Source: Acanthaster planci
Taxonomy: Eukaryota; Echinodermata; Asteroidea; Valvatida; Acanthasteridae
Direction of reading: 5' to 3'
DNA length: 64,000 nt
Assembly: GCF_001949145.1 (NCBI RefSeq)
Contig: NW_019091369.1
Location: 4,020,945 to 4,084,944, forward strand
This document shows, piece by piece, positions 12,319 to 22,531 of this stretch. The stretch's first letter is position 1; each line of letters opens with the position of its first letter. A program made the position numbers and the translations under genes. The notes below the pieces were generated by a model that was not told the origin of the DNA, ran no database searches, and saw nothing but the letters and a program-made list of their open reading frames with translations.

Positions 12319-13180
12319 GCCCGTTTCAAACGTCGTGCTTATGCTGTGTCGAATAAAATTGAATTGAGCACGACGTTAGCACAGCAGTGGATTCAAACGT
12401 CGAATTTAATTCAAACTTTGAGCCCAGTCGAACTCAAATAAATGAAACATGATGGACCAGCACAACACAAAACGTGATATTGCGATCTTTCAGCCAGAGT
12501 CACAAAGAAAACGGATTTAGACTCGGCGAGAACTATTAGCATTTTATTTCTCGAAAAAGAATGGAGACCTTTTTATTCTCAAGGCCCAATGTTATAGTTC
12601 CTGGCAATCTTGCAGTGACATCTCGATGAAATAGGCCCATCACCCAGGTAAACAGTTCGATATCATTTGGGCGTCTTATTCCGGCATTTGGAGTGCAGTT
12701 TTAGTTTCAAAGGTCACCTTTGAGTTTATCTTATCTTATATCAAGCAGGAATTTGAAAGAGAAATGGTGTAACTGAAAAACCCCATCTCCCTCGAGCTCC
12801 GTCTAGCAATCTGCCCCGAGCTCCGTCTAGCAATCTCCCCCGAGCTCCGTCTAGCAATCTCCCTCGAGCTCCGTCTAGCAATCTGCCCCGTGCGTTTTGA
12901 GAAATGTCCATTTTAGTTGCCATATTTGTTGAAGCGTTTGTTTGTCGGTGATTATTTCTCAACTCTACTACATGTTGTGAACAGGCGTATTGTATTCGAC
13001 TCGGCAGTAGCACGACGCTTGAAACCACACCGTGCTTCTGCGCACTTAATGATGTAAGCTCGGCAGACCCTGTCTGGCGAAAAATCCTCTGCCGTGCCGA
13101 AATCAATTTGCCGAGCCAAATTAGTTTCAAACGTCGTGCTTATGCCGTGCCGAATACGAAAATCAAGTTGAATTGTATTG
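12319..13180. repeat. Cluster of a GTTTCAAACGTCGTGCTTATG repeat module
   Basis: The module TTTCAAACGTCGTGCTTATG followed by C(T/C)GTG(T/C)CGAAT occurs on the plus strand at about 12325 and again at about 13125. A partial inverted copy (AGCACGACGCTTGAAAC) lies near 13010, and another fragment (ATTCAAACGTCGAAT) near 12393. The layout suggests fragments of a non-autonomous transposon, perhaps nested copies; the family is not identified. Confidence 0.55.
12793..12888. repeat. 24-bp tandem repeat, 4 copies
   Basis: Four consecutive units beginning CGAGCTCCGTCTAGCAATCT start at 12793, 12817, 12841 and 12865, differing at one or two bases. The period is a multiple of three, so a minus-strand frame stays open and encodes the repeated octad ARGRLLDG. 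I regard this as a minisatellite within the surrounding repeat, not a protein gene. Confidence 0.9.
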
Positions 13181-13476
13181 CATAATCACTGGCGTTTGAC
13201 ATGCGTAGCGTGCAACCACAAGAAGACATAAGCAGTGTGGAGCTAAAGTACCCAGCTGTAATATCCATTTATATTTCACGCCTAAATGACAAAAACATCG
13301 ATTACCGTAACAATGTTATTTTATGCGACACCAGATTACAATTTCACCAGATCATAGGGGGAATCTAAACATTGACTCCAACAATTTCTGGTCTAGCATA
13401 ATTAAGTAACCAATAACCCCCTTCCCATACCATGCCGTCCCAGCTTAATTTTGCACGGTATTCCTGACAACGCAGT

Positions 13477-13701
13477 CAGTGGCGTAGTTAGAATTTTACT
13501 GGGGAGGGCACAAAGGGGGCACCAGCTTCTTATGGGGGAGGACACCAACTTTTAGTGGTGTGGTTTTTGGGGCAAGTTTTTGTTAGCCTTGATTAATATC
13601 CATTCATCCGGTTTTTTTTTCAGGGGGCACCGGGGGCAAGGGACCGGGTATTTTTTGGGGGGGGACACGTGCCCCCAGGCCCCCCTGTGGTTACGCCACT
13701 G
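13477..13701. mobile_element. hAT-like MITE with CAGTGGCGTA termini
   Basis: A 225-bp element begins CAGTGGCGTAGTTAG and ends GGTTACGCCACTG, giving inverted ends CAGTGGCGTA / TACGCCACTG. The flanks AACGCAGT (13469-13476) and AACGCAGG (13702-13709) are an 8-bp target duplication with one mismatch, as expected for hAT elements. The interior is G-rich and has no transposase. Elements with these ends are common in animal genomes. Confidence 0.8.
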
Positions 13702-14310
13702 AACGCAGGCATAACTGTACTTGAACATGTAACTGTTGTTATAATTTTTATGCGTAGCCATTTCAAGATGATCCACAATGCACCCCTGTTATTACCGCGC
13801 CACTTTCGCACGACTGACTGGTTGGTGTCGACCTCAAGGGCATACCAACTAACCGATGTCGAAAAAAGCAAATTACTGTATGTTAAGACAGACATCAAGT
13901 TGTTGACGTGGTCTTATTCATGGCAGAAAAAACCTGGCAACAAGTGACTCCTGCATTGTGAATTGAAAATGAAACATTCGAGAACAAGTGTTATCATTTC
14001 ATGAACATGTACAGTACATTACATGTACCGGGACCGATATGGGCAAAAAAGTGTTGTCATCCAATACTGGCAGCTTGTCATCGCGTGAGAGCGCGATTCA
14101 CAGGTCGTGGGGTTGCGAGCAAAGATCGTATCTAGGCGGCGCTATATCATCTTTGGTTGAGAGCACGTTTGATCGTGCGAGCACAGCCGGCCGGCCGTAT
14201 GTACAGTATATGTGCAGCGAGCTCCACACGTGAGAGTCGCTATTGTTGCAGAGGAGACTAAGTAAACTGGCAGGTGTAGGCGCCCATGGACGAAGTATGT
14301 GCATGTAGAC

Positions 14311-14352
14311 GTACTGTGCATGTACATGTATATGTACATGTACTGTACATGC
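14311..14352. repeat. TACATGTA palindrome cluster
   Basis: Alternating GTACATGTA and TATGTACATG units form overlapping self-complementary words. This word is scattered throughout the window; here it is dense. Confidence 0.8.
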
Positions 14353-14840
14353 GCCAGTGCACTGGAACAGTTGCAGCACGACGGCTGCACCCTCAACTAG
14401 TGTAGGCCTACACGTGAACAGTCATTCTGTTTCCAATATCTAAAGCTGCTCTGGTTGCGAGCAGCACTGGTCGTCAGTGAGGAGGAGCAGCTTTCATTGC
14501 AAGCCCTAGACAGAGCTGCCCGTAATGAGTTCAGTTTTGAAAGTGCGAAGACCGACCATGGACCGACAGACCACTGACAGACGTGATGGAAAGATCTGAA
14601 AGTAGTGTCGCTTTTATCTGACTTTGAAGCGGTAAGTCATAGACATTCAAAGACAAGATTTACGACATAAAAATTATCTCCGATATGCAGGGTCAGTTCG
14701 GTGAAAGTCGCAAAGCGTAAATTCATCCATCTGCTCGGTACTTTACTCTTGGTTGGTATTTAGTCATCTAAATGTCGTGTGTGTGTGATAACCAATTGTC
14801 AGCACGAAAGTGTGCACAAGCTTTGTTCTGGCGATATATA

Positions 14841-14880
14841 CTGTACATGTACAGTACATGTACTGTACATGTACTGTACA
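14841..14880. repeat. CTGTACATGTA palindromic array
   Basis: Forty bases made only of CTGTACATGTA and CAGTACATGTA units, strongly self-complementary and able to form a cruciform or hairpin. It lies in the gene-poor interval. Confidence 0.85.
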
Positions 14881-15303
14881 CATATACACGTACACATGGA
14901 GGTCAAACGGGACATATAGCACGTACATGTATAGCCACTAAATGGAGCTATAAGCCACAATAAGTAATGGGCAGTCGCATTAGGTTGTGCTTGTACACAG
15001 TTTGTGTGACTAGTCAAATTTGTGGATTTTTGTTGTCAGTTATTGTACCATCACATTCTCATGCACTTTCAGTACTACCTGCCAAGTTCAATCAATTGAC
15101 GATATAGGTAACAACCATTAATCAGTTGTAACCTTGTACCCAAAATATGTAGTGGTAAAATTGACCAGTCGTGCTGACAAACTAAAAGTAGATTGCTCAC
15201 TGTTACTGGTCATGGCCGTCGTTTGCATAACAACAGAGCAGTGGTCATGATATGGTGGCATAGAAGTGAATGAGCCATTTGCGATGGGAGTTCAATTTGA
15301 ATG

Positions 15304-15615
15304 AAACCTGGTACACTGAGTTATTTGATTGCACAGAAACCTAACAATTTTATTTCCTCAGACTAAAGACGCTGTTGCTATACCTCGCGATTCGGGGTAA
15401 GCTTTTGCTCAGCCACCACCATCTCTGGAATGGACTGGTCCCTTTGTGCCCTTCTTATCCATTGAGAACAGTGTACATGTATTGGTGCCAAGTGTCTCTT
15501 ATGTAACTAAGCAAAAGCTTGCCCCGAATCACGAGGTATAGCAACAGTGTTTTTAGTATGGAGAATTCAAATTGTTATGTTTACGTGAATTTAAAGAACT
15601 CAGTGTACCAGATTT
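15304..15615. mobile_element. Fold-back element with arms of about 106 bp
   Basis: The left arm 15304-15409 and the right arm 15510-15615 are imperfect reverse complements. The outer ends (CTGGTACACTGAGTT) and inner parts (GTTGCTATACCTCG, ATTCGGGG, AAGCTTTTGCT) match best. A unique spacer of about 100 bp separates them. No transposase frame is present and I see no convincing target duplication, so this is a non-autonomous fold-back or MITE-like element. Confidence 0.75.
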
Positions 15616-17282
15616 TATTATTATTATTGCTGGTCTATTTAATTCGAATTTTATTCCAACTACTGACATAGTGAAACCTGCTCAATCCTTGCTGCACTTA
15701 TGACAGGTAACAAAACCCCATTGCAGTAATGTATAAATACCTCTTTCACTAATTCACGCCCAGTGAACGTAGAATCCAGTATTCGGATGGATGAAAAATT
15801 ACCTATCAGACCATCCTCCATTCCCATGGGACCATCATTATCCGAGTTGCAGTGTAACAGATTAAAAAGTAGTAAAAAGAAACCCTAAATGTGTGTTCTT
15901 TAGGGAACTCTTTCAGCATAGGCAATAATATTGCTTTGCTGCTACAAAGAACTGTTTCTTAGATTCTCATTCTTGGTGTGGTCAGTAAAAGGTATCCTCC
16001 ATCGCCGGGAAAATATCGTGCTTCTTTAAAATGTGCTTCTTTAAAATGTTTCAAAGGGTAAAATGGAATTCATTAACGTCTGAGATTCTGCAGCTGCTGA
16101 TGCTCCTGTATCTTCATCGTTGAGTCAGCAGTATGTCGTCTTCTGACGCATCCCGACAATACATGTAGAAAATTATGACAACAAAATAAATTCAAGGAGT
16201 AAAGATGCCAAAAAATAAAGCAAACAAAAAGGAGAATCTGCATGGCAATCATGCAGGCATTATCAGAAAGACTAGGTGTTGTGTAGACATGCTTGAACAA
16301 AACAGGACAAAACGGGACTATCAGACGGGAAAAAACAACAGACAATACAGTTAAGAGACGGTAACTTAAATCTTAACTACGCTACATGTGGAGTGGCTGG
16401 ATGAACAGGATGACACTCACTGAATAAAGTTTTATATTATTTTTAAATGATGGAATCCTTGGAATGCGTCTCCAAGTTTCTTTAAAAATATTTCAAACAT
16501 GTAGGCCTAGCTCCAAGAAGAATTAAATCTGGCACTTTTCATGAATTTTTATTTTTTTATTCACGTTCATGTATATCAAATTTAATGTGAAAAATATGGT
16601 AGACAAATGAGAAGAGATTAGCATACATAAATGGAAGTCATGCTATGATGCTTCTATAGTTACAAGATAAGCTTGATTAATAGTGCAATTTGTGTCAGAC
16701 CATGCAGTTAAAAATGTATCGCATTCTGCAGTTTGGTGCGTAAAGCCTAATTCTAATGAGACGACAGTAAAATACAAATTCTCTTGCCAAAGTGCCGTTA
16801 TCTAGCGATCAGCTTGGTTCATTTTCCAACACGTCTTGGTGAAATTTCCCGTGTGGAAAGTCCAAATGCGGACAGTTGTCATATTTTATCATTTTTCTTT
16901 TTCTTTTGTTTTTTTTAGCGAATTTACCGATTTTTCTGGAGAGTCAGGTTGGCGTAGGAGTCCTTTTCCTCGCCTTTCACTTTTGCGGCTCCGGTGCGAT
17001 TCCCGGCTTGGTCCACACATGGATTGTTTTTAAGTCCCTACTTGATTCGTGGAGTTTTCCTCCCACCTCTAAAACGTGTCTCTACAGATGTGGGCAGATG
17101 TGGGTCATCTGTTAATCGGAACTCATTCATTAATTTGCTGTTGGAATGGACATTGGTCTATATGCCTGTGGATTTGGAATTTTGTTGGAATTTATTATTG
17201 TCTCCTCTCTTTTCTCTCACAGTCGATTGTAGTCAACATAAATTTGATCTGAAGCAGTGCAGAGAACTTCATCATCAGCAAT

Positions 17283-17514
17283 ATGACATCTGTCACGTTG
17301 CCACCGTCAGATGGAGGTATAAGGAAGGATTTACCTGTAGATCGAGGCAGGGCTTGGTTCGTGCTGGTTGGTGTTCATGTCAGTCACATGTTGAGCTTCG
17401 GTTTCTTAACCTCCTTTGGAATCCTCTACATCGAATGGAAAGAATACTTCCAAACTGATGCGACAACAACCAGTTGGTTGATAAGCTTACCTCTTTTGGT
17501 GGCTAGCCCTATGA
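17283..17514 (+). CDS. Transporter copy 1, coding exon 1
   Basis: ATG at 17283; ends ...AGCCCTATGA before GTAAGT, phase 1. It encodes the N-terminal tail, helix 1 and the start of helix 2 (FQTDATTTSWLISLPLL). Confidence 0.93.
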
Positions 17515-20500
17515 GTAAGTTTACCAAATCAAAGAAGAAGCAAGGTGTGATATTCTGTTCATACTAGTTTTATGAAAGAATAGAAAATAATGAAGTCCTC
17601 TCCTTTTGAGAGGCCATGCTGAGAAAAAAATCAGTAAAAGGACAGTTTTATACCAGTGTATAGGCACGATCTACTTTAATCATATTAGCTCGTTTAAGAA
17701 TAAAAACTGGCGAATGCTTTGAAGGTCAAACGAACAGCAAAAGCAAAAGTCAAACCATTAAGAATAAGCAAATGCTTGGATTTGTAGGAATAAAATGTTT
17801 CTCTTACTATTCAGCATCCGCTAATTTATATTAGCAGATGCTTTATGCTTGTGGCTGACTGAAGAGCCCAATGGTTTTGCACAGTGGGGCTTCCGTTGTC
17901 TTCACGTACCGACGCACACAGTGCACCACGGTGCTTTATCTTGAGACGTCAGCATGGCAGATAAGCACGATGGCAGTAATTTTGATGGCAAAAACCTTGA
18001 GGAATATTGCTCTGCCACTCTCAAATCGGTACAACTGCCTGCATCTTGTGTCTTGAGATTCCCTCCAAAAGTCATACAGCTTTTCCTTTCGAATGACATT
18101 CATGAACGCTGGCATTTTGAACATTAGTAAACGCTCCTTGTTTTCAAGCTTGCCCTTGAAAAAAGGTAAGTAAGTACTCCAATTCTGTAGAACTTACTCA
18201 TTTTTATTCTTGCAGATAAAGCAACTGCTTATTATCAAGAACAAGCTTAAAGAGTAAAAAGTAAATACTTTTAGTTTTAGCAATTGCACTAAGGTAAAAA
18301 CTTTCGCTTCATTATTATTCATACAAACACGAGTAAATGCTTCAAAATGGTAGTAAAAGCAAATGCTACTTTTTATTCATTCGGCCCATTATGCCCAGTC
18401 TTGTTGGTGCACAATTAGAGTTTTTTCGAAACTATATTATGATATAGACTGAGGTGTATAATACATCTAGTTCAAGTAATGCATGTAATTCATGAACAAA
18501 CTTCTAAATAATAAAAATAAAGCCTGTTCTTTAATAACTGACAGAAACCTCAATTTGCTTGTATTATTATCCCTGCACATTGGACTCACAACAATCGAAC
18601 ATTCCTGAGACCATCTCAGCTCCCTGAGGAGGTATACTAGCCCGTTGCTACCATAATAATCGAAGTGCAAACAGCTAAACATAGTCATATCTGCCCCATA
18701 GATCTGCCCTCAAAGGTAGGTACCCATTTATTCCTGGGTGGAGGAAGAGGCACATAGAGGGTAAAGTGACTTTACCCAAGATCCTAACGTGCTGCCACCA
18801 GCTATATTTGAACTCCCGACCCTATTACAAGCGACAAACCCTTACCACTATGCCACACGCCCACGAAATAGTTCAGGAACATTCCTGTATACGTTTTTTT
18901 TTTCAAATCGATTCGCAGGTTTTTTCGTTGGTATCCTGTCATCGTTGGTAGGCATACGCGTGCTCGCCATGACTGGAGCAGCTGTCTGCGGCATTGCAAC
19001 TTTTGTAGGTTCATTTACCACTGGTGTTCGGCAGTTGTTTGTGTGCACAGCCATGAATGGTAAGTTTGATTTGCCTGGAGGTTTATTTGAACACTACAGC
19101 TTAGTTGATTTAATTGTCGAGTGTTTTGTGGAGGAAAGAACATTACAATTTAGTAAACATTTTATGTGATATCTAGTCTCTGTTGAAGATTATGAACAGT
19201 GCAGTGTCTTCACTTACAGGTGTTGGTTCAGCGGTGGTACTATCTCTAGGAAGCATTGTTCTCTCCCACTACTTTAAAAGACGTTATTCACTGGCCACTG
19301 GAGTGGCCATTGTTGGGATAAGCATTGGTCAGATGATCTTCCCTGTAATAATACGTTTTCTGATTACACTCTACGGATGGAGGGGTGCTATGTTTTTGAT
19401 TGGAGCCCTTCAAATGAACGGGGTTGCTGCGTGCGCCCTCTTTCGACCCCTCAAAGCCAACATGGACATAAACCAACCACATCAGGAAACATTAGGGAAC
19501 AGTATTTCAATGCTTCGCCGCAGGAGAGAGAGCACAGATGATGAGATAGAGATGGAGAACTCTTGTCCCGATGAATCTCGTCTGAACAGGTGGCGTAGGT
19601 GCGCTGGATTTCTTAAAGTCTTCACCAATGTTCTAGCAATGCTGAACCTTCTTACCCTTACCTTTTTTGCAATGTCCGCCATGATCAACATCTCTCACCT
19701 GCCGGCACGAACCAAGGAGGCAGGCTGGTCAGACGATCGGAGTGCAATGATTTTATTAGTCTATGCTGTTGCTTCTGCGTTCACAAGACTAACGTATGGT
19801 TGGTTTGTAGACAGAGGCTACATTGGGTCGTTCAAGCTTCAGCTGGCCACACAGTTTGGTGCCGCCGTGGCTACATTCCTTAACCCCGTATCAGATAGCT
19901 TTGCTTTCCTGGTGGTGAACGCATTACTGCTAGGTGCGTTTCTTGGTATAACAGCACCTCTGTTTCTGGTCAACATGAGACAATTGGTGGATGTTTCAGA
20001 GCTTCCGTCAGCTTTAAGTCTGATTTGGGCTACAGGCCTCTTTTTCAACGGAGTCGGCACTGTCATTGCAGGTAGGCCCTCAACCTTATCCGTGAAAGTA
20101 TTATACAAATACAGCATGGTTTCAGGGGAAGAAGTGGGAATTACTGGTCCTGAGGTGTATGTCAGCTTGACTACCTCCCAACGCGAAGCAGAGGGAAGTA
20201 GTCAAACTGACCTACACCAAGGGCTTCAATAGTCTGGTGCTGACATACGTTTTGGGGTCTTGTAATTAGGATACAACTCCAGACTGGTTCCGTTAAGATT
20301 ACATGACACAGACTACATATTTAGGCGGCGGGTTCCAGAAGGATTTTTTATGCTACCAGAAAAAACTACCGCACGGCAGCGACGTGGATACTCACCGCTA
20401 TGACGTTACCTGGTCCTGTATCATTTCTACTTCCCAGACGCGAGGTGGAATCGGCCAGTGATTCATGAATATTTATGAGGTGTAAACATTGAATACTTAA

Positions 20501-21106
20501 GAGCCTAAGTGAGGAGCTATGCTCGCTTAGAAATCACGCGATGTGCATCTTGCCGCATGTTCTACCTGTGTGTGAGCATGTTACCTTTGCAATAATGGCT
20601 TGTAATTGAGGGGTGTGTATTATTCTTGTCAACTGATGTCTTAAAAGCAACCTCCAAAAAGTACTTTTCATTTTAGAATGTGCCCTATCTAATCTAAAAC
20701 GTAGAGATTACGTGATATCCGCAATGAAGCTCGTAATCATTCGTTCAAGTATGCACGAAGTTCACGTGTTTTCGTGTGCGTAGACACTAGAGTCAGTATC
20801 GCTGCCCAAGCGCCCCCAACCGTTCAGGTTTATTTTTCACATGCTTACTACAATATCTCCCGAGTAATTACCATGTGAAGAATGACTCATCTGTACTTTT
20901 GCGACTTTGGAAATTTCTTCAACATTTTTCTTTCCTTTCTGCCAAAAAACGTAGGGAAGATCTACGACGCCACAGGAAACTACGTAGCACCTTTCTTGAC
21001 TGGTGGCGCCATATTTTTGGTTTCCTTCATGTTGTTAGTCACTATGACGATACTAAAGACACGAGGAAACAAGCGTTGTCAGCATCCGCAGACAGTAGCT
21101 GGCTAG
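17283..21106 (+). CDS. SLC16/monocarboxylate transporter-like protein, copy 1
   Basis: A plasma-membrane MFS carrier of the SLC16 (MCT) family, which moves monocarboxylates or related small solutes, usually with protons; the substrate here is unknown. Coding exons 17283..17514, 18919..19059, 19220..20071 and 20955..21106 join in frame (all introns phase 1, all GT-AG) into 458 residues, a normal MCT length. DRGRAWFVLVG (residues 20-30) is the family N-terminal motif, with the usual GW replaced by RA. HYFKRRYSLATGVAIVG (from about residue 141) is the second signature. YGWRGAMFLIGA and a charged loop between helices 6 and 7 follow (RRRRESTDDEIEMENS), then six C-terminal helices. GKIYDATGNYVAPF opens the last exon. 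An AATAAA lies at 21161-21166. The closest relatives I know are MCT12/MCT9-like proteins, which are expanded in echinoderms. Its tandem neighbour has the same structure. Confidence 0.95.
17690..18385. repeat. Repeat-rich block in intron 1 of transporter copy 1
   Basis: The block contains many variants of AGCAAATGCTT, GCGAATGCTT, GCAGATGCTT and GTAAATGCTT in both orientations. Imperfect inverted ends are visible (GAATAAAAACTGGCGAATGC near 17698, and its rough complement near 18370-18385). Between them sits a 57-codon open frame at 17954-18127. It looks like an inserted element, but limits and family are uncertain. Confidence 0.4.
17954..18127 (+). CDS. Small open frame of 57 codons, unknown
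   Basis: Starts MADKHDGSNFDGKNLEEY and ends at TAG 18127, within intron 1 of the first transporter on the same strand. The composition is hydrophilic and protein-like, with no signal peptide or membrane segment, and I recognise no family. It may be a remnant of the repeat block around it, or chance. No splice or promoter evidence supports expression. Confidence 0.25.
   Translation: MADKHDGSNFDGKNLEEYCSATLKSVQLPASCVLRFPPKVIQLFLSNDIHERWHFEH
18715..18866 (-). mobile_element. tRNA-derived SINE-like element
   Basis: On the minus strand, a Pol III A box (TGGCATAGTGG, 18855..18845) is followed about 30 bases on by a B-box-like GGGAGTTCAAA (18817..18807). A body then ends near CAGGAATAAATGGGTACC. 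This matches the layout of tRNA-derived SINEs common in marine invertebrates. The element stops about 50 bp before the acceptor of transporter exon 2. Confidence 0.65.
18919..19059 (+). CDS. Transporter copy 1, coding exon 2
   Basis: 141 bases, acceptor TTCGCAG, donor GTAAG, phase 1 to phase 1. It covers helices 2-3 (VGIRVLAMTGAAVCGIATF). The length equals that of the matching exon in copy 2. Confidence 0.93.
19220..20071 (+). CDS. Transporter copy 1, coding exon 3
   Basis: 852 bases from acceptor CTTACAG to donor GTAGGC. It holds the HYFKRRYSLA signature, helices 4 to 11 and the central charged loop. The open frame runs past the donor to 20232, but the downstream part is intron: the in-phase last exon at 20955 restores the conserved C-terminus. 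Confidence 0.95.
20955..21106 (+). CDS. Transporter copy 1, coding exon 4
   Basis: Begins after AAACGTAG, a weak acceptor with a polypyrimidine run upstream (TTTCTTTCCTTTCTGCC). Encodes GKIYDATGNYVAPFLTGG, the final helix and a short basic tail, stopping at TAG 21104-21106. Confidence 0.9.
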
Positions 21107-21160
21107 GAAAACTCAGAACTCTGTGAGAAAACGGAGAAAGTAGCATTATCAAAACCTTGT

Positions 21161-21166
21161 AATAAA
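21161..21166 (+). terminator. Poly(A) signal AATAAA of transporter copy 1
   Basis: AATAAA lies 55 bases after the stop codon, so the 3' UTR may be short. Confidence 0.6.
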
Positions 21167-21631
21167 CCGAATGTATAATTTTATAATACCTATTGAAATC
21201 TGTGGTTTTTGGTAGGAAATTTTGGAATGTTGCCAGTCCGTTTCACTAGTAATTACGGTACCTTTGTATTGATGAATTGTAACTATATTGTCACATGTTG
21301 GTTATTTTTATTAAAGAACTTAGTTTTGACGTTTTGTTAACTGTTGTAATTTAACTTTCTTTTGTTGTAATTTAACTTCACTCTCTTTTGGTCGCGAGAG
21401 TGAAAACAGAAACATTGAGAAATATATTATTTGTCATATACAAAATACGAATTTAGGGACAATCGGTTGCTACTTACCTCATTGATTAACGGGTCTCACT
21501 TGACAAGTCTCTTCATAGAGCCGGCTTATAATTTTTGTTTTTTTCAAAAACCTGTGTCACAATCCTCTCCGAGCGGAACAAAGTAGGGCGGGTTTTAAAT
21601 GAAATTGACAGTCCTTTTGGTATTACATTAG

Positions 21632-22035
21632 GGGTGCATTCCACCTAATCGTTGGATTTCTGCGACCCAGCTCATTAATAATCTGTGATCTCAGGGGGTT
21701 TTTACAATAAGACGTGCCATACTCAGGAGGAATCATTGAAATATTTCTACAAATCCCGAATTTGGGACTGATAGTTAAGGGTGTTTCTTTTACAAAAAGC
21801 CCCAACCCGCGGGCCTATTTTGGATAGAGGCGGCGACTACATTCGGGGCTGAGCGCATATAGTTTTACAACTGTTTGGGGAAAGACGAATATAGAAAATC
21901 GCGTAGCTAACCCCCCTAAAATTGAAACGAAAAGTGAACTTCTGGTCATAATCTTGAATTTCCAGTGAAAAAACGGAGACCAACCTCTTCTCGGGAGTCA
22001 ACAGGCGGCGCTATTTCGTTCTGATTATGATGGGC
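21632..22035 (-). repeat. Dispersed repeat, copy A (inverted relative to 29725-30135)
   Basis: Its reverse complement parallels 29725-30135 through many blocks: GAACGAAATAGCGCCGCCTG, a GAGAAGAGGT-type block, CCGTTTTTTCACTGGAAATTC, TTTCGTTTCAATTT, a TAGCC block, AGAAATATTTC, TCTTATTGTAAA and GGTGGAATGCACCCC. The two are clearly the same family with moderate divergence. No coding frame survives. Confidence 0.75.
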
Positions 22036-22066
22036 GACTATTTTGCAACTGTTGATCTCCATTTTA

Positions 22067-22531
22067 GGTCGAGTTCGGGCGGCCTGTTCTTCATTCACAC
22101 GGGGTTCTTGTTCTCGCGCTCGAACGGAGGGAACACGACTCAAGAACACTGTTCTCGGAACAGGATCACACACCACCTCCTCGTCAGGGTTTTACAGGAA
22201 CACACGGAAAAACTCGTGAGATTTTGATTTTTGAACAGCTGCCAAAAGTAGAGAGATGGCTTCCAAAGCCATAGACAATTTGACGTTTTGCAAAATTAAC
22301 ATGGATTATTTTCCGTAACACAGAAATGAATGTTCTTGTTATATAGAAAAGAATTCAGCCCATCCAAACATTAACTCGCGAATAACGTAGCCTACATGGA
22401 CGCTTGCATGTTGCTTGTCACTAACTGCCATCGGTAACCTGTTGTTTTTTCCCGGCGTTTGAGCGGCCGACCCACGAACAACAAATCGAGCTGTTCGTGA
22501 ACGTATGACAACAAGCCGCCCGAACTCGGCC
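22067..22531. mobile_element. PIF/Harbinger-like MITE 1 (TTA target duplication)
   Basis: The ends GGTCGAGTTCGGGCGGC and GCCGCCCGAACTCGGCC are inverted repeats, extending inward with differences (CTGTTCTTC / GACAACAA). TTA flanks both sides (22064-22066 and 22532-22534), the 3-bp duplication typical of Harbinger elements. 465 bp, no transposase. Confidence 0.72.

Larger units (their letters stand above)
4860..17282. other. Gene-poor interval between the PRSS-like gene and the first transporter
   Basis: About 12.4 kb without a gene I can support. It holds the 3' end of the PRSS-like gene (an AATAAA at 5818-5823 is one candidate poly(A) signal), a decayed retrotransposon relic near 10.1-10.6 kb, and repeats between 12.3 and 15.6 kb that are listed separately. 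Open frames at 6882-7115, 7117-7473, 8695-8923 and 9002-9322 show no domain and often overlap on opposite strands. The 5' UTR and promoter of the first transporter must lie near its right end. Confidence 0.6.

Noticed and set aside
14841-14880. CRISPR-like or miRNA-like array from repeated palindromes
   Set aside because: No spacers of fixed size, eukaryotic context, and the units are a simple palindromic microsatellite.
18789-19169. 126-codon frame covering transporter exon 2
   Set aside because: It is exon 2 extended into SINE and intron sequence; only 18919-19059 fits the conserved protein and the phases.
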